41,584 nt of DNA from an uncultured Lachnospiraceae bacterium (GTDB lineage: Bacteria > Bacillota > Clostridia > Lachnospirales > Lachnospiraceae), in the NCBI GenBank assembly GCA_947305245.1, contig CAMZDG010000026.1, positions 1 through 41,584 on the forward strand, given 5' to 3'. The translations under genes were made by a program, and so were the position numbers. Positions within the stretch are counted from its first letter, which is position 1. Each line of letters opens with the position of its first letter. This document shows, one piece after another, positions 18,284 to 26,550 of the stretch. Below the pieces are notes generated by a model that worked only from the letters and a program-made list of their open reading frames with translations, was not told where the DNA came from and ran no database searches.

Positions 18284-19027
18284 ATGTCGGAAGAAATCAA
18301 ACTGAAAGAAAATGAGAGACTGGATGATCTGCAGCTGTCCGGGCTTCAGATCATTCAGGATCCTGAAAGATTCTGCTTTGGAATGGATGCGGTCTTGCTG
18401 TCAGGGTTTGTCAGGGCAAGGAATGGCGAGAGCCTGTTGGACCTGGGAACGGGGACGGGCATTTTGCCTCTTTTGCTTTCTGCAAAGACGCAGTGTGGGC
18501 ATCTGACGGGGTTGGAGATTCAAGAGGAGAGTGCGGACATGGCCAGAAGGAGTGTTGCGCTCAATCATCTTGAGGATCGGATCTCCATAGTGACCGGAGA
18601 CCTGAAAGAAGCAGGCACGCTATTTGCGCCTGCCTCTTTTGATATTATCACTTGTAATCCCCCGTATATGATCGGGGAGCACGGGATCGCAAATCCCAAG
18701 GAACCGAAGGCCATTGCGCGCCATGAGATCCTCTGTACCTTCGAGGACGTGGCGGCGACAACGGAAAGGCTCCTTCGAAGCGGCGGGAAATTCTTTTTGG
18801 TGCATCGGCCGTTTCGGCTGGCGGAGCTGATCGTGACGCTCACCAGGCATAAGCTGGAGCCCAAGCGCATGCGCCTGGTGTACCCATACGCGGACAGGGA
18901 GCCGAACATGGTGCTGATCGAGGCGGTGCGGGGCGGGAACTCCCGCATGACGGTGGAGGCGCCGCTGATCCTGTTCGAGGCGCCGGGAGTCTACTCCGGG
19001 GAGATCCGGGAGAAGTTCGGATATTAG
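18284..19027 (+). CDS. tRNA1(Val) adenine-N6 methyltransferase-like protein (YabB/TrmN6 family)
   Basis: A 247-residue Rossmann methyltransferase with the SAM-binding DLGTGTGILPLLLS and the catalytic NPPY at 125-128, the signature of N6-adenine or N5-glutamine methyltransferases. The N-terminus DDLQLSGLQIIQDPERFCFGMDAVLLS (split by conserved residues) is typical of the YabB/YfiC group, which modifies A37 of tRNA-Val in E. coli. It follows ricT by 17 bases and precedes rsmI, the usual Firmicutes order, so it is co-transcribed with them. Confidence 0.9.
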   Translation: MSEEIKLKENERLDDLQLSGLQIIQDPERFCFGMDAVLLSGFVRARNGESLLDLGTGTGILPLLLSAKTQCGHLTGLEIQEESADMARRSVALNHLEDRISIVTGDLKEAGTLFAPASFDIITCNPPYMIGEHGIANPKEPKAIARHEILCTFEDVAATTERLLRSGGKFFLVHRPFRLAELIVTLTRHKLEPKRMRLVYPYADREPNMVLIEAVRGGNSRMTVEAPLILFEAPGVYSGEIREKFGY

Positions 19028-19049
19028 TTACATGGCAGCGAGGAATGAT

Positions 19050-19904
19050 ATGGCTGGTACGTTATATTTATGCGCGACGCCCATAGGGAATCTGGGAGAC
19101 ATGACGCCGCGGGTCGTGGAGACGTTAAAGAGCGTGGATCTGATCGCGGCGGAGGATACGAGAAACAGCATCAAGCTGCTGAATCACTTTGAGATCCATA
19201 CGCCCATGACCGCATATCATGAATTTAATAAAGTCGAGAAGGCAAGGGAGCTGGTGCAAAAGCTCGCGGAGGGTACAAACATTGCGCTCATCACGGATGC
19301 CGGAACCCCCGCCATCTCTGATCCTGGAGAGGTCCTGGTGCAGCTTTGCCAGGAGGCCGGCGTGCCCGTGACAAGCCTTCCGGGCGCCGCGGCGTGCATT
19401 ACGGCGCTGACCCTGTCCGGCCTGCCCACCAGGCGCTTTTGCTTCGAGGGGTTTCTCCCCACGGAGAAGGCAGATAAGAAGGAGCGGCGCGCCATCCTGG
19501 AGGAGCTGAAGGGCGAGGGCCGCACCATGATCCTGTATGAGGCGCCCCATCATCTCAAGGCGACCCTGGAGGATCTTTATGACGCGCTGGGCGACAGACG
19601 GATCACGCTCTGCCGCGAGCTGACGAAGAAATTTGAGACCGTCCTTCCGACCACGCTTTCCGCGGCCGTTGCCCTGTATGAGAAGGAAGACCCCCGCGGT
19701 GAGTATGTTTTGGTCATCGAAGGGAAAAGTCGCGAGGAGAAAAAGCTGGAGGAGCAGGCCTCCTTCGAGAACCTCTCCATCGAGGAGCACATGGCCCGTT
19801 ATGAATCGCAGGGCATTGACCATAAAGAAGCCATGAAGCTGGTTGCCAAAGATCGCGGCATGTCGAAGCGCGACGTCTATTCGTATCTTCATACGGACAA
19901 GTAG
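19050..19904 (+). CDS. rsmI: 16S rRNA C1402 ribose 2'-O-methyltransferase
   Basis: RsmI methylates the ribose of C1402 in 16S rRNA near the decoding centre. The 284-residue protein shows TLYLCATPIGNLGDMTPR at the start, AAEDTRNSIKLLNHF, LITDAGTPAISDPG and LPGAAACITAL, all conserved in this tetrapyrrole-methylase-fold family. ATG 19050 is preferred because GAGGA (19040-19044) lies five bases upstream; the ATG at 19032, only five bases past the previous stop, has no site. Last gene of the conserved holB-to-rsmI block. Confidence 0.94.
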   Translation: MAGTLYLCATPIGNLGDMTPRVVETLKSVDLIAAEDTRNSIKLLNHFEIHTPMTAYHEFNKVEKARELVQKLAEGTNIALITDAGTPAISDPGEVLVQLCQEAGVPVTSLPGAAACITALTLSGLPTRRFCFEGFLPTEKADKKERRAILEELKGEGRTMILYEAPHHLKATLEDLYDALGDRRITLCRELTKKFETVLPTTLSAAVALYEKEDPRGEYVLVIEGKSREEKKLEEQASFENLSIEEHMARYESQGIDHKEAMKLVAKDRGMSKRDVYSYLHTDK

Positions 19905-19986
19905 CTTATTTCTTCGGGCGGCACGCCGAAAACGAAGGACAGGAGCTTTGGGAAGCAAGCAGGAAAGACAAGGAAAAGGAAAGAAA

Positions 19987-20163
19987 ATGGCAGCAAGTTG
20001 TGAGTTTTGTTGTTATTATACCTACGACGAAGAGATGGAAGAATACGTCTGCGACGTCAACATGGATGAGGACGACTACGGAAGGCTTATGAGCAATGGA
20101 TTCCGCGAGTGTCCCTACTTTAAGGACGGCGACGAATACAAGGTCGTTCGCCATCAGATGTAG
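19987..20163 (+). CDS. Small cysteine-rich acidic protein, DUF6472-like
   Basis: A 58-residue protein beginning MAASCEFCCYYTYDEEMEEY with CDVNMDEDDYGR and ECPYFKDGDEYKVVRHQM. Five cysteines (CEFCC, C in VCDV, C in ECPY) could bind a metal. I recall similar small proteins (DUF6472) widely in Lachnospiraceae; the function is unknown. ATG 19987 follows GGAAAAGGAAAG; the frame is open upstream to 19843 but that part overlaps rsmI. It lies between rsmI and the acyltransferase. Confidence 0.8.
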   Translation: MAASCEFCCYYTYDEEMEEYVCDVNMDEDDYGRLMSNGFRECPYFKDGDEYKVVRHQM

Positions 20164-20216
20164 CGAACGGAAGCATCGAGACATAGAAGAGATCAGGCGA
20201 AAAAGGAATCAGAAGA

Positions 20217-21011
20217 TTGAAAAAGAAGATTTCATTTGCATATAAGTGCATCAAGGCGAGCGTGCGGTTTTTCTACCCGAAGACTGAAGTTTACGGGGAG
20301 GAGAATCTCCCGGAGGGCCCCTGCGTCATCGTCGGAAATCACGCGCAGGCCAATGGCCCCATCGCATGCGAGCTGTATTTTCCGGGAGAGCATGCCACCT
20401 GGACCATTGCGGAGATGATGGACCGAAAGACGGTTCCCGCGTATGCCTATCAGGATTTCTGGTCGAATAAACCCAAGGGCGTCCGGTGGTTTTATAAGAT
20501 TGTCGCCCACCTCATCGGCCCCCTTTCGGAATGCGTGTTCCAGAACGCGGACACCATTCCCGTATATAAGGACCGGCGTATCTTCGAGACCTTTCAAAAG
20601 TCAGTGGAAGCGATGAAGGAAGGCGCCCGGGTGATCATCTTCCCGGAGGAATATGAGGAACATAATCATGTCGTGCATGAGTTTCAGCACGGCTTTGTGG
20701 ATCTGGCGAAGCGCTATTTTCGCGAGGAAGGGGAGGAGATCTCCTTTGTGCCCCTGTACGTCTGTCCGGCGCTGAAACGCCTTGTCATTGGTAAGCCGAT
20801 CCGTTATGATCACGAAGCGAAGATCAAGGACGAGCAGGTTCGGATCTGCGAGTATCTGATGAATGAGATCTCAGAGATCGCTTACGGACTGCCCAGGCAT
20901 AGGGTAGTGCCCTACCCTAACGTATCAAAGAAGGAGTATCCGGAAAATATAAGGCCCGAAGGAATGGGGAAGTCCCTTCCTGACGCGGCCGCGGAGACAT
21001 TGCAGAAATGA
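20217..21011 (+). CDS. PlsC-like acyltransferase with altered HX4D motif
   Basis: A 264-residue protein with the lysophospholipid acyltransferase layout: VIVGNHAQANG in the HX4D position (His42), then a segment IPVYKDRR, and VIIFPEEYEEHN in the FPEGTRS position (about 138-149). The Asp of HX4D is Gly47 here and the second glycerol-phosphate-binding motif is also changed, so substrate use may differ from normal phosphatidate synthesis or activity may be lost. It uses a TTG start about 10 bases after AAAGGA. It overlaps the PAP2 gene by four bases (ATGA), so the two are translationally coupled and probably act on the same lipid. Confidence 0.75.
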   Translation: MKKKISFAYKCIKASVRFFYPKTEVYGEENLPEGPCVIVGNHAQANGPIACELYFPGEHATWTIAEMMDRKTVPAYAYQDFWSNKPKGVRWFYKIVAHLIGPLSECVFQNADTIPVYKDRRIFETFQKSVEAMKEGARVIIFPEEYEEHNHVVHEFQHGFVDLAKRYFREEGEEISFVPLYVCPALKRLVIGKPIRYDHEAKIKDEQVRICEYLMNEISEIAYGLPRHRVVPYPNVSKKEYPENIRPEGMGKSLPDAAAETLQK

Positions 21012-21745
21012 AAAAGCCAGTTGTTGATTATACGAAATTACGATTCTCGAACATAAACAGCCCGGAATATAAGCACTTGTGGCTGCTTTTGGGGTGGGTT
21101 TGGTATCTCACCATGTACGTGCTGACGGAGCGGCTGATCGCTCCGGAGAAATGTCATCTGGTCCACAGTACGGTGGATGACTTGATCCCGTTTAACGAAT
21201 ATTTTGTCCTGTTTTATACCTCTTGGTACTTCCTCATTGTGGCATCGCTCCTTTATTTCCTGCTGTATGACCCAAAGAGCTTTGTCAATCTGCAGAAGTT
21301 TATCATAGCGACGCAGGTGATCGCCGTGATCATCTATCTGATCTGGCCCTCCGTACAGGACCTGCGCCCCGCGGAATTTGCGCGTGAGAATTTTTGCACC
21401 TGGATCCTGGGGATCATTTATGGGGTTGATACGCCCACGGGGGTTTGCCCCTCCCTTCACGTCGGTTATTCGCTGGCCATTCTCTCGGCCTGGCTGAAAA
21501 AGAGGGACGCGAAGCTTTGGTGGAAGGCACTTTTGGTTCCCTGGACGGCGATGATCTGCATCTCCGTATGCTTTGTGAAGCAGCATTCCTTCACGGATGT
21601 CTGGACTGCGGTCCTGATGTGCATCCTGATCGAAATTGTGTTGTTTGGAAGCTATCACAGGGAGCGGATCTTTGGAAGGGGTCGCAAGCCATTGGCAGAC
21701 AGGACTGCAATGGAGGAATTGAAAGGAAAGGAAGGTACGGCGTGA
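21008..21745 (+). CDS. PAP2-superfamily membrane phosphatase
   Basis: A 245-residue polytopic protein with about six membrane segments. PAP2 motifs: CPSLHVGYS (Ser-His pair, motif 2) and KQHSFTDV (motif 3 His and Asp). The first KxxxxxRP motif is weak. Such proteins remove phosphate from, or transfer groups between, lipid phosphates; inositol-phosphoceramide-synthase-like members share the PSLHV form. Start ATGA overlaps the acyltransferase stop, and the stop overlaps the next start by one base (TGATG). Confidence 0.8.
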   Translation: MKKPVVDYTKLRFSNINSPEYKHLWLLLGWVWYLTMYVLTERLIAPEKCHLVHSTVDDLIPFNEYFVLFYTSWYFLIVASLLYFLLYDPKSFVNLQKFIIATQVIAVIIYLIWPSVQDLRPAEFARENFCTWILGIIYGVDTPTGVCPSLHVGYSLAILSAWLKKRDAKLWWKALLVPWTAMICISVCFVKQHSFTDVWTAVLMCILIEIVLFGSYHRERIFGRGRKPLADRTAMEELKGKEGTA

Positions 21746-22596
21746 TGGCAAAGAGAAAATGGGGAGACCGCAGGGACGGAACGCTGCTCCGGGACATTGA
21801 TGCAATGCATTACGTGATGCCGCTCATGTATCCCAACCGCTGCGATAATGAGGCCTTTATGACCATGCGGATCAATCTCGAGAAGACCGAGGAGTATCTC
21901 CGGAAGAGGGCGCAGGAGCATCCAGGCGAGAAAATGGCCATCTTCCAGGTGGTGATCGCGGCAACGCTAAAGACCATTTGGCTCAGGCCGCACATGAACC
22001 GCTTTATCGCAAATAAGAACATGTATCAGAGAAATGAAGTCACGGCGGCCTTTACGGTAAAGAAGACCTTTTCCGACGAGGGGGACGAGACCTTGGCGCG
22101 GGTGGTTGCTGAGGAGGGTGACACCTTAGAGACCCTGAACCGCAAGATCTTAGAGCAGATCGAGTTTTGCAAGACGAGCACGGATGCTTCCACGGATGCC
22201 ATCAATATCATCAAAAAGCTCCCCGGAAAGCAGCTGATCGGCGTGATCGCCAGGTTCCTCGACCGGCACGGATGGATGCCGAAGTCCGTGATCGCAACGG
22301 ATCCCTATCAGTGCTCCGTCGTTCTCAGCAACCTTGGCTCCATCGGCCTGAACGTGGGGTATCATCATCTGATGAACTGGGGGACGACCTCCATCTTTAT
22401 CGTCATCGGAAAGAAGAGAAAGACGCCGCATTATGACGCGGAAGGCAACCGTACCATGCGTAAGGAGCTTTGCATTTCCGCAACCATTGACGAGAGGATC
22501 TCGGACGGCTTCTATTATGCGAGAACCTTAAAGCTGATGAAGAAGCTCGTGGAGAATCCGGAGCTCTTGGAGCTTCCGATCGAACAGGAAGTTTAA
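21745..22596 (+). CDS. E2/chloramphenicol-acetyltransferase-fold protein with missing catalytic His
   Basis: A 283-residue protein corresponding to the catalytic domain of 2-oxoacid dehydrogenase E2, without a lipoyl domain. Recognisable parts are VTAAFTVKKTF, VLSNLGSIGLNVGYHH and WGTTSIFIVIGK. The C-terminal active-site motif, normally DHRxxDG, reads DERISDG: the general-base His is Glu. It may therefore be a non-canonical acyltransferase or a scaffolding/binding protein. Context (PlsC-like, PAP2) suggests a lipid or envelope role; no E1 or E3 genes are nearby. ATG 21745 is chosen over the long upstream extension, which lies inside PAP2; the site is GGAAAGGAAGG. Confidence 0.72.
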   Translation: MAKRKWGDRRDGTLLRDIDAMHYVMPLMYPNRCDNEAFMTMRINLEKTEEYLRKRAQEHPGEKMAIFQVVIAATLKTIWLRPHMNRFIANKNMYQRNEVTAAFTVKKTFSDEGDETLARVVAEEGDTLETLNRKILEQIEFCKTSTDASTDAINIIKKLPGKQLIGVIARFLDRHGWMPKSVIATDPYQCSVVLSNLGSIGLNVGYHHLMNWGTTSIFIVIGKKRKTPHYDAEGNRTMRKELCISATIDERISDGFYYARTLKLMKKLVENPELLELPIEQEV

Positions 22597-22665
22597 CCTT
22601 GGATCAGTATTTGAACTTATCTAGGAACTGGAAGACGTGCACACAATCGAAAAGGAGAATTCGGG

Positions 22666-23709
22666 ATGAAAAAGATGGAAGGATTTCACAAGGGCGTTAA
22701 CTTAGGGGGATGGCTTTCCCAGTGCGGATATGGGAACTACACGAAGGAGCATTTTGACACCTTTATGATCGAGCGGGACTTCGCGCTCGTAAAGGAGTGG
22801 GGACTGGATCACGTGCGCGTTCCGGTGGACGCGGAGACGATCCAGGAGGAGGACGGAACCTTAAAGGAAGACGGCCTTGCATATGTTGACCAGTGCATCG
22901 CATGGTGTCAGAAATATGGCCTGAACATGGTCCTTGACCTGCATAAGGCGCATGGCTACGTGTTTGACGATGCGAGCAACTGCCAGTTCTTCTATCAGGA
23001 AAAGCTGCAGGACATTTTTGTAAGCCTCTGGGCAGCCCTGGCGGAGCGCTACGGAAAGTATCGTGATTTCCTGGTGCTCGAGCTCCTGAACGAGGTGACG
23101 AACCGCGAGTTCGCAGAGCCTTGGAATAAGATCGCGGCCCGTGCCATAAAGGCGATCCGAGAGAAGGATCAGACGATCCGCATCATCGTGGGCGGCATCT
23201 TTAATGACAGCATCTTTGGACTGACGCTGTTAGATCCCCCTGCGGACGAGAACATCGTGTTCACCTTCCACTGCTACAGCCCCCTGGCGTTCACGCATCA
23301 GGGTGCCTATTGGGTGGACCGCATGCCGAGGGAGCGGGAGAAATGGCAGTTCTCCTATCCGGGAACCGTGGCGGAGTATAAGGCGCGTTCTCAAAAATTC
23401 TTTGGTAATGATTTTGATTCAGAATTTCCTGACACCCTGCCGGAAAATATGGGTGTGGAATACTTTGAAAACCTCATGCAGCCCGCGCTCGAGATCGCGA
23501 AGAAATATGACGTGGCGCTGTACTGCGGTGAGTATGGCGTGATCGACTTGGCGGACGCGAAGGATGCGCTCGCATGGTATATGGACATGAACGCAGCGCT
23601 GGAAAAGAACGGCATTCCCCGCGCGGCGTGGTCTCATCACGGTATGAACTTTGGCCTTGCAGATCCTTGGCTGGACGGCGTTCGGGATCAGCTGGTGAAC
23701 TACTTATAA
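22666..23709 (+). CDS. Glycoside hydrolase family 5-like protein, cytosolic
   Basis: A 347-residue TIM-barrel hydrolase starting GFHKGVNLGGWLSQ. Putative acid/base Glu143 in LELLNEVTN and nucleophile Glu289 in LYCGEYGV; DLHKAHG and FTFHCYSPLAFTH carry further subsite residues. No signal peptide is visible, so it should act inside the cell on imported oligosaccharides, such as beta-glucans or mannans; the exact substrate is not readable. Start follows AAAGGAG with normal spacing. It opens the closely spaced array that ends with the RyR proteins; the gap before it (about 70 bases) shows no clear promoter. Confidence 0.85.
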   Translation: MKKMEGFHKGVNLGGWLSQCGYGNYTKEHFDTFMIERDFALVKEWGLDHVRVPVDAETIQEEDGTLKEDGLAYVDQCIAWCQKYGLNMVLDLHKAHGYVFDDASNCQFFYQEKLQDIFVSLWAALAERYGKYRDFLVLELLNEVTNREFAEPWNKIAARAIKAIREKDQTIRIIVGGIFNDSIFGLTLLDPPADENIVFTFHCYSPLAFTHQGAYWVDRMPREREKWQFSYPGTVAEYKARSQKFFGNDFDSEFPDTLPENMGVEYFENLMQPALEIAKKYDVALYCGEYGVIDLADAKDALAWYMDMNAALEKNGIPRAAWSHHGMNFGLADPWLDGVRDQLVNYL

Positions 23710-23731
23710 AACTCGGAAAGAGGAAGGCACC

Positions 23732-25675
23732 ATGGCGAAATACATTGGAAGAATGAATCTGTCCTATCCATTTGCTCAGGAACGGCTCGCCGAGCTTGGA
23801 GGCTTTTGGACGAAGGTGCTTGAGGCGATCCCGGCGGAGAGTCAGCCGGAGCTGTCCCTGTACCGCTTTACCTTTGCAAGCTACATCCTGGAGACGCCAA
23901 ACCTGGAGCTGACGAGAAAGCTCCTTACGGAAGCCTGGATCAAGGTGTTCGGAAGCAAGGAGGGCCTCGCAGAGGTTCTTGTCAGCGAGTATCGCGAGGA
24001 GGATCCCGCCTCCGTCATTCGCGTGATCTATAATAATTATTATGGCGTGGATGATTATCAGAGAGTCGTGACGGAACTGGTGCATACCATTCCGCTCCTG
24101 AAACAGCATAACGCCACGGACGTCATCATCCAGCAGAATTATCTGCTTGCGATCGACGGCGGCTGTGGGTTTACGACGCTTTTGTCCTCCCTGGGAGATT
24201 TCCTGCTTCAGATGAACATTTTTAAGGAGTATGGGGACGGCGTCAGAACGAAGTACATTGAGGTGCTCCTTGGGAAGGAGACGGAGAACGGCCAGACGAG
24301 CCAGGATGACTGCATCTCCATGCTAAGTGACGCGGAAGGAGAAAAGAATCCTTATGACATCGTCGGCATCGACGTAAGCTATTATCTTGAGGGAAAGCGC
24401 TTTGACGAGCTTCGTCAGTTCCTGACCAGGCTGCAGAGGTATCAGGAGGAATTCGTTTTCGTGTTCCGCATTCCTTACCTGGAGAAGAAGGCGTTCGACG
24501 AGATCTATAATCTGTTCTCCGACATGATGCTGATCCGTTCCATTCAGATCCCGCCCTATGCGGACTGCGTTCTCATGGAGAACGTTTGGAACATTTTGAA
24601 TGACAAGCACTATGTGCCGAACACTTCCCTGATCGATCTTGTGACCGAGCGGATCCACCAGGAGAAGATGGACGGGCGCTTTTATGGTTATAAGTCCGTG
24701 GAGAAGATCGCACATGAGATCATTCTTCGAAAATCAGCGGATTACGTCGCAAAGGTTTCCCGTGGAGAGGACGCAGAGACGGACGTGATCATGGCGGCGG
24801 ACGTATCGGGCCTCGTGAAAGAGGAGAAGAGTCAGGCCACGGGATATGCGGCCCTGGCGGAGATGATCGGCATGGAAGAGATCGAACAGAAGGTGCGCGA
24901 GATCATCTCACAGGTCAAGATCTCCATGGAGAATGACAAGCTCGAACGCCCCTGCATCCACATGCGCTTTACGGGTTCGCCCGGAACCGGAAAGACCACC
25001 GTGGCGCGGATCATCGGACAGATCATGCGCGAGGAGGGCATCCTTCGAAAGGGCGGATTCTTCGAGTATACCGGACGCGATCTAGTGGCGGAATACGTGG
25101 GACAGACGGCGGTCAAGACGGCGACCATCTGCCGCGATTCTTATGGCTCCGTGCTTTTTATCGACGAGGCCTATGCCCTGTATGACGGGGAACACAACAC
25201 CAATGACTTCGGTAAGGAGGCGCTGACCACGCTGATCTCCGAGATGGAAAATCACCGCGACGACATGTTGATCGTCATGGCGGGATATACGGATGAAATG
25301 GACGTGCTGATGAAGGCGAATCCGGGCCTTCGGAGCCGCATGCCGCGCATCCTCCATTTCCCCAACTATACCAAGGAACAGCTGTTTCAGATCTTTATGC
25401 TCATGGTGAAGAAGCATTTCTCCTACCAAGAGGATCTCGAGGAGGAGGCAAAGCGGTATTTCACGGAACTGTCTCAGGAATACATGGATTCCAAGGAGTT
25501 CGCCAATGCCCGCTTCGTGCGTAACCTCTATGAGCGGACCTGGTCGAAGGCGGCGCTTCGGTGCTCCCTTGCCGGGGAAAAGAATCTGATCTTGACAAAG
25601 GAAGACTTCCTTGCCGCAAGCGGCGAGAAGGAGTTTAGTGAAAAGATCGAGCGCAAGAAGGTACTGGGCTTCTAA
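23732..25675 (+). CDS. CbxX/CfxQ-type AAA+ ATPase with N-terminal extension
   Basis: A 647-residue protein. The C-terminal AAA+ module has Walker A GSPGTGKTT (about 413-421), Walker B VLFIDEAYALY (about 473-483), the sensor region VMAGYTDEMDVLM and the conserved NPGLRSRMP, as in the CbxX/CfxQ (CbbX) group of chaperone-like ATPases. The first about 360 residues are not clearly recognisable; LLAIDGGCGFTTLLSSL and the following VGIDVSYYL suggest a degenerate AAA or P-loop domain without a functional Walker A. No membrane helix. It starts 22 bases after GH5. Confidence 0.83.
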   Translation: MAKYIGRMNLSYPFAQERLAELGGFWTKVLEAIPAESQPELSLYRFTFASYILETPNLELTRKLLTEAWIKVFGSKEGLAEVLVSEYREEDPASVIRVIYNNYYGVDDYQRVVTELVHTIPLLKQHNATDVIIQQNYLLAIDGGCGFTTLLSSLGDFLLQMNIFKEYGDGVRTKYIEVLLGKETENGQTSQDDCISMLSDAEGEKNPYDIVGIDVSYYLEGKRFDELRQFLTRLQRYQEEFVFVFRIPYLEKKAFDEIYNLFSDMMLIRSIQIPPYADCVLMENVWNILNDKHYVPNTSLIDLVTERIHQEKMDGRFYGYKSVEKIAHEIILRKSADYVAKVSRGEDAETDVIMAADVSGLVKEEKSQATGYAALAEMIGMEEIEQKVREIISQVKISMENDKLERPCIHMRFTGSPGTGKTTVARIIGQIMREEGILRKGGFFEYTGRDLVAEYVGQTAVKTATICRDSYGSVLFIDEAYALYDGEHNTNDFGKEALTTLISEMENHRDDMLIVMAGYTDEMDVLMKANPGLRSRMPRILHFPNYTKEQLFQIFMLMVKKHFSYQEDLEEEAKRYFTELSQEYMDSKEFANARFVRNLYERTWSKAALRCSLAGEKNLILTKEDFLAASGEKEFSEKIERKKVLGF

Positions 25676-25730
25676 GGCGCTGCCTATCGCAGGGCGGAGG
25701 GAACGTCTTGCAGGGCGAAAGGAGAAGAAC

Positions 25731-26531
25731 GTGGCAAAGATCATTGCCCTGGCGGGAAAGGGCGGCGTGGGAAAGACCACGATCAGTTCCGCCTTCGTGC
25801 GGATCCTCGGCGAATCCCATCCGGACGCAAAAATCCTTGCCATTGATGCGGATCCGGCGGTGGGACTGGCCACGGCGCTTGGCGTGGAGGTAAGTGAGAC
25901 GCTGGACGACATCCGGCGAAGGATCATAGAGCAGGCTGAGGCCGGCGCGGGGAAAGAGGCGCTCGAGCTCCTCGGAGAGGTGCGATACCGCATTTTTGAC
26001 GCGCTGGTGGAAACGGAACGGTTTTCGTTCCTCGCCATCGGAAGGCCGGAGGGCGCGGGGTGTTATTGCGCCGTGAACGCTTATCTGAAGGAGGTCATCG
26101 ACATGGTCAGCAAGGATTTTGACTTTGTGGTGATCGACGGAGAGGCCGGCATTGAGCAGGTGAACCGCAGGGTGATGGAGAAGGTCACGCATCTGTTCCT
26201 CGTGACGGATGCCAGCAAGAAGGGCTTTCAGGTCATCCGCTCCATCAAGCAGGTGGCGGACGAGCTGGTCCTATATGAAAAATGCGGCGTGATCGTCAAC
26301 CGCGCGGAGGATCCGGAGATGGTACGAGATCTTCTTGAGCCTGACGCGGAGCGCGATCATGACGGAAATGATGCGGCGCCCCTGAGCTTTCAGGGGATGG
26401 AGGTTCTTACCATCATTCCAAGGGACCAGGCGCATGCGAGAAATGACATCTTGGGAAAGACTATTTTTGAACTTCCGGCGGAGGCACCTGTCCTTCAGGG
26501 CGCCAGGGAAGCTTTGGAGCGAATGAAGTAG
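25731..26531 (+). CDS. cooC: CooC-type nickel-insertion ATPase
   Basis: A 266-residue SIMIBI-class P-loop ATPase: deviant Walker A GKGGVGKTT (9-17), DADPAVGLATALG, and GRPEGAGCYCAVN with Cys111 and Cys113, the paired cysteines at which CooC dimers bind nickel or zinc. VVIDGEAGIEQVNRR holds Walker B. CooC proteins load nickel into carbon monoxide dehydrogenase or the related acetyl-CoA synthase. The start is GTG 25731 after AAAGGAG; the open frame upstream overlaps the AAA+ gene. A CooT protein and an AcsB-like protein lie in the same window, but no CODH does. Confidence 0.85.
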   Translation: MAKIIALAGKGGVGKTTISSAFVRILGESHPDAKILAIDADPAVGLATALGVEVSETLDDIRRRIIEQAEAGAGKEALELLGEVRYRIFDALVETERFSFLAIGRPEGAGCYCAVNAYLKEVIDMVSKDFDFVVIDGEAGIEQVNRRVMEKVTHLFLVTDASKKGFQVIRSIKQVADELVLYEKCGVIVNRAEDPEMVRDLLEPDAERDHDGNDAAPLSFQGMEVLTIIPRDQAHARNDILGKTIFELPAEAPVLQGAREALERMK

Positions 26532-26550
26532 ACGTAAGGAGATGCAAAGG

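Noticed and set aside
17370..18300. Long - strand frames rich in Leu/Ala or Pro/Gly over the ricT tail
   Set aside because: They are mirror products of the repetitive ricT tail; no ribosome binding site or family motif.
19911..19933. Possible terminator after rsmI
   Set aside because: A short stem with a bulge (ttcgggcg with cgccgaa) lacks a following T-run, and the small downstream gene is closely spaced.
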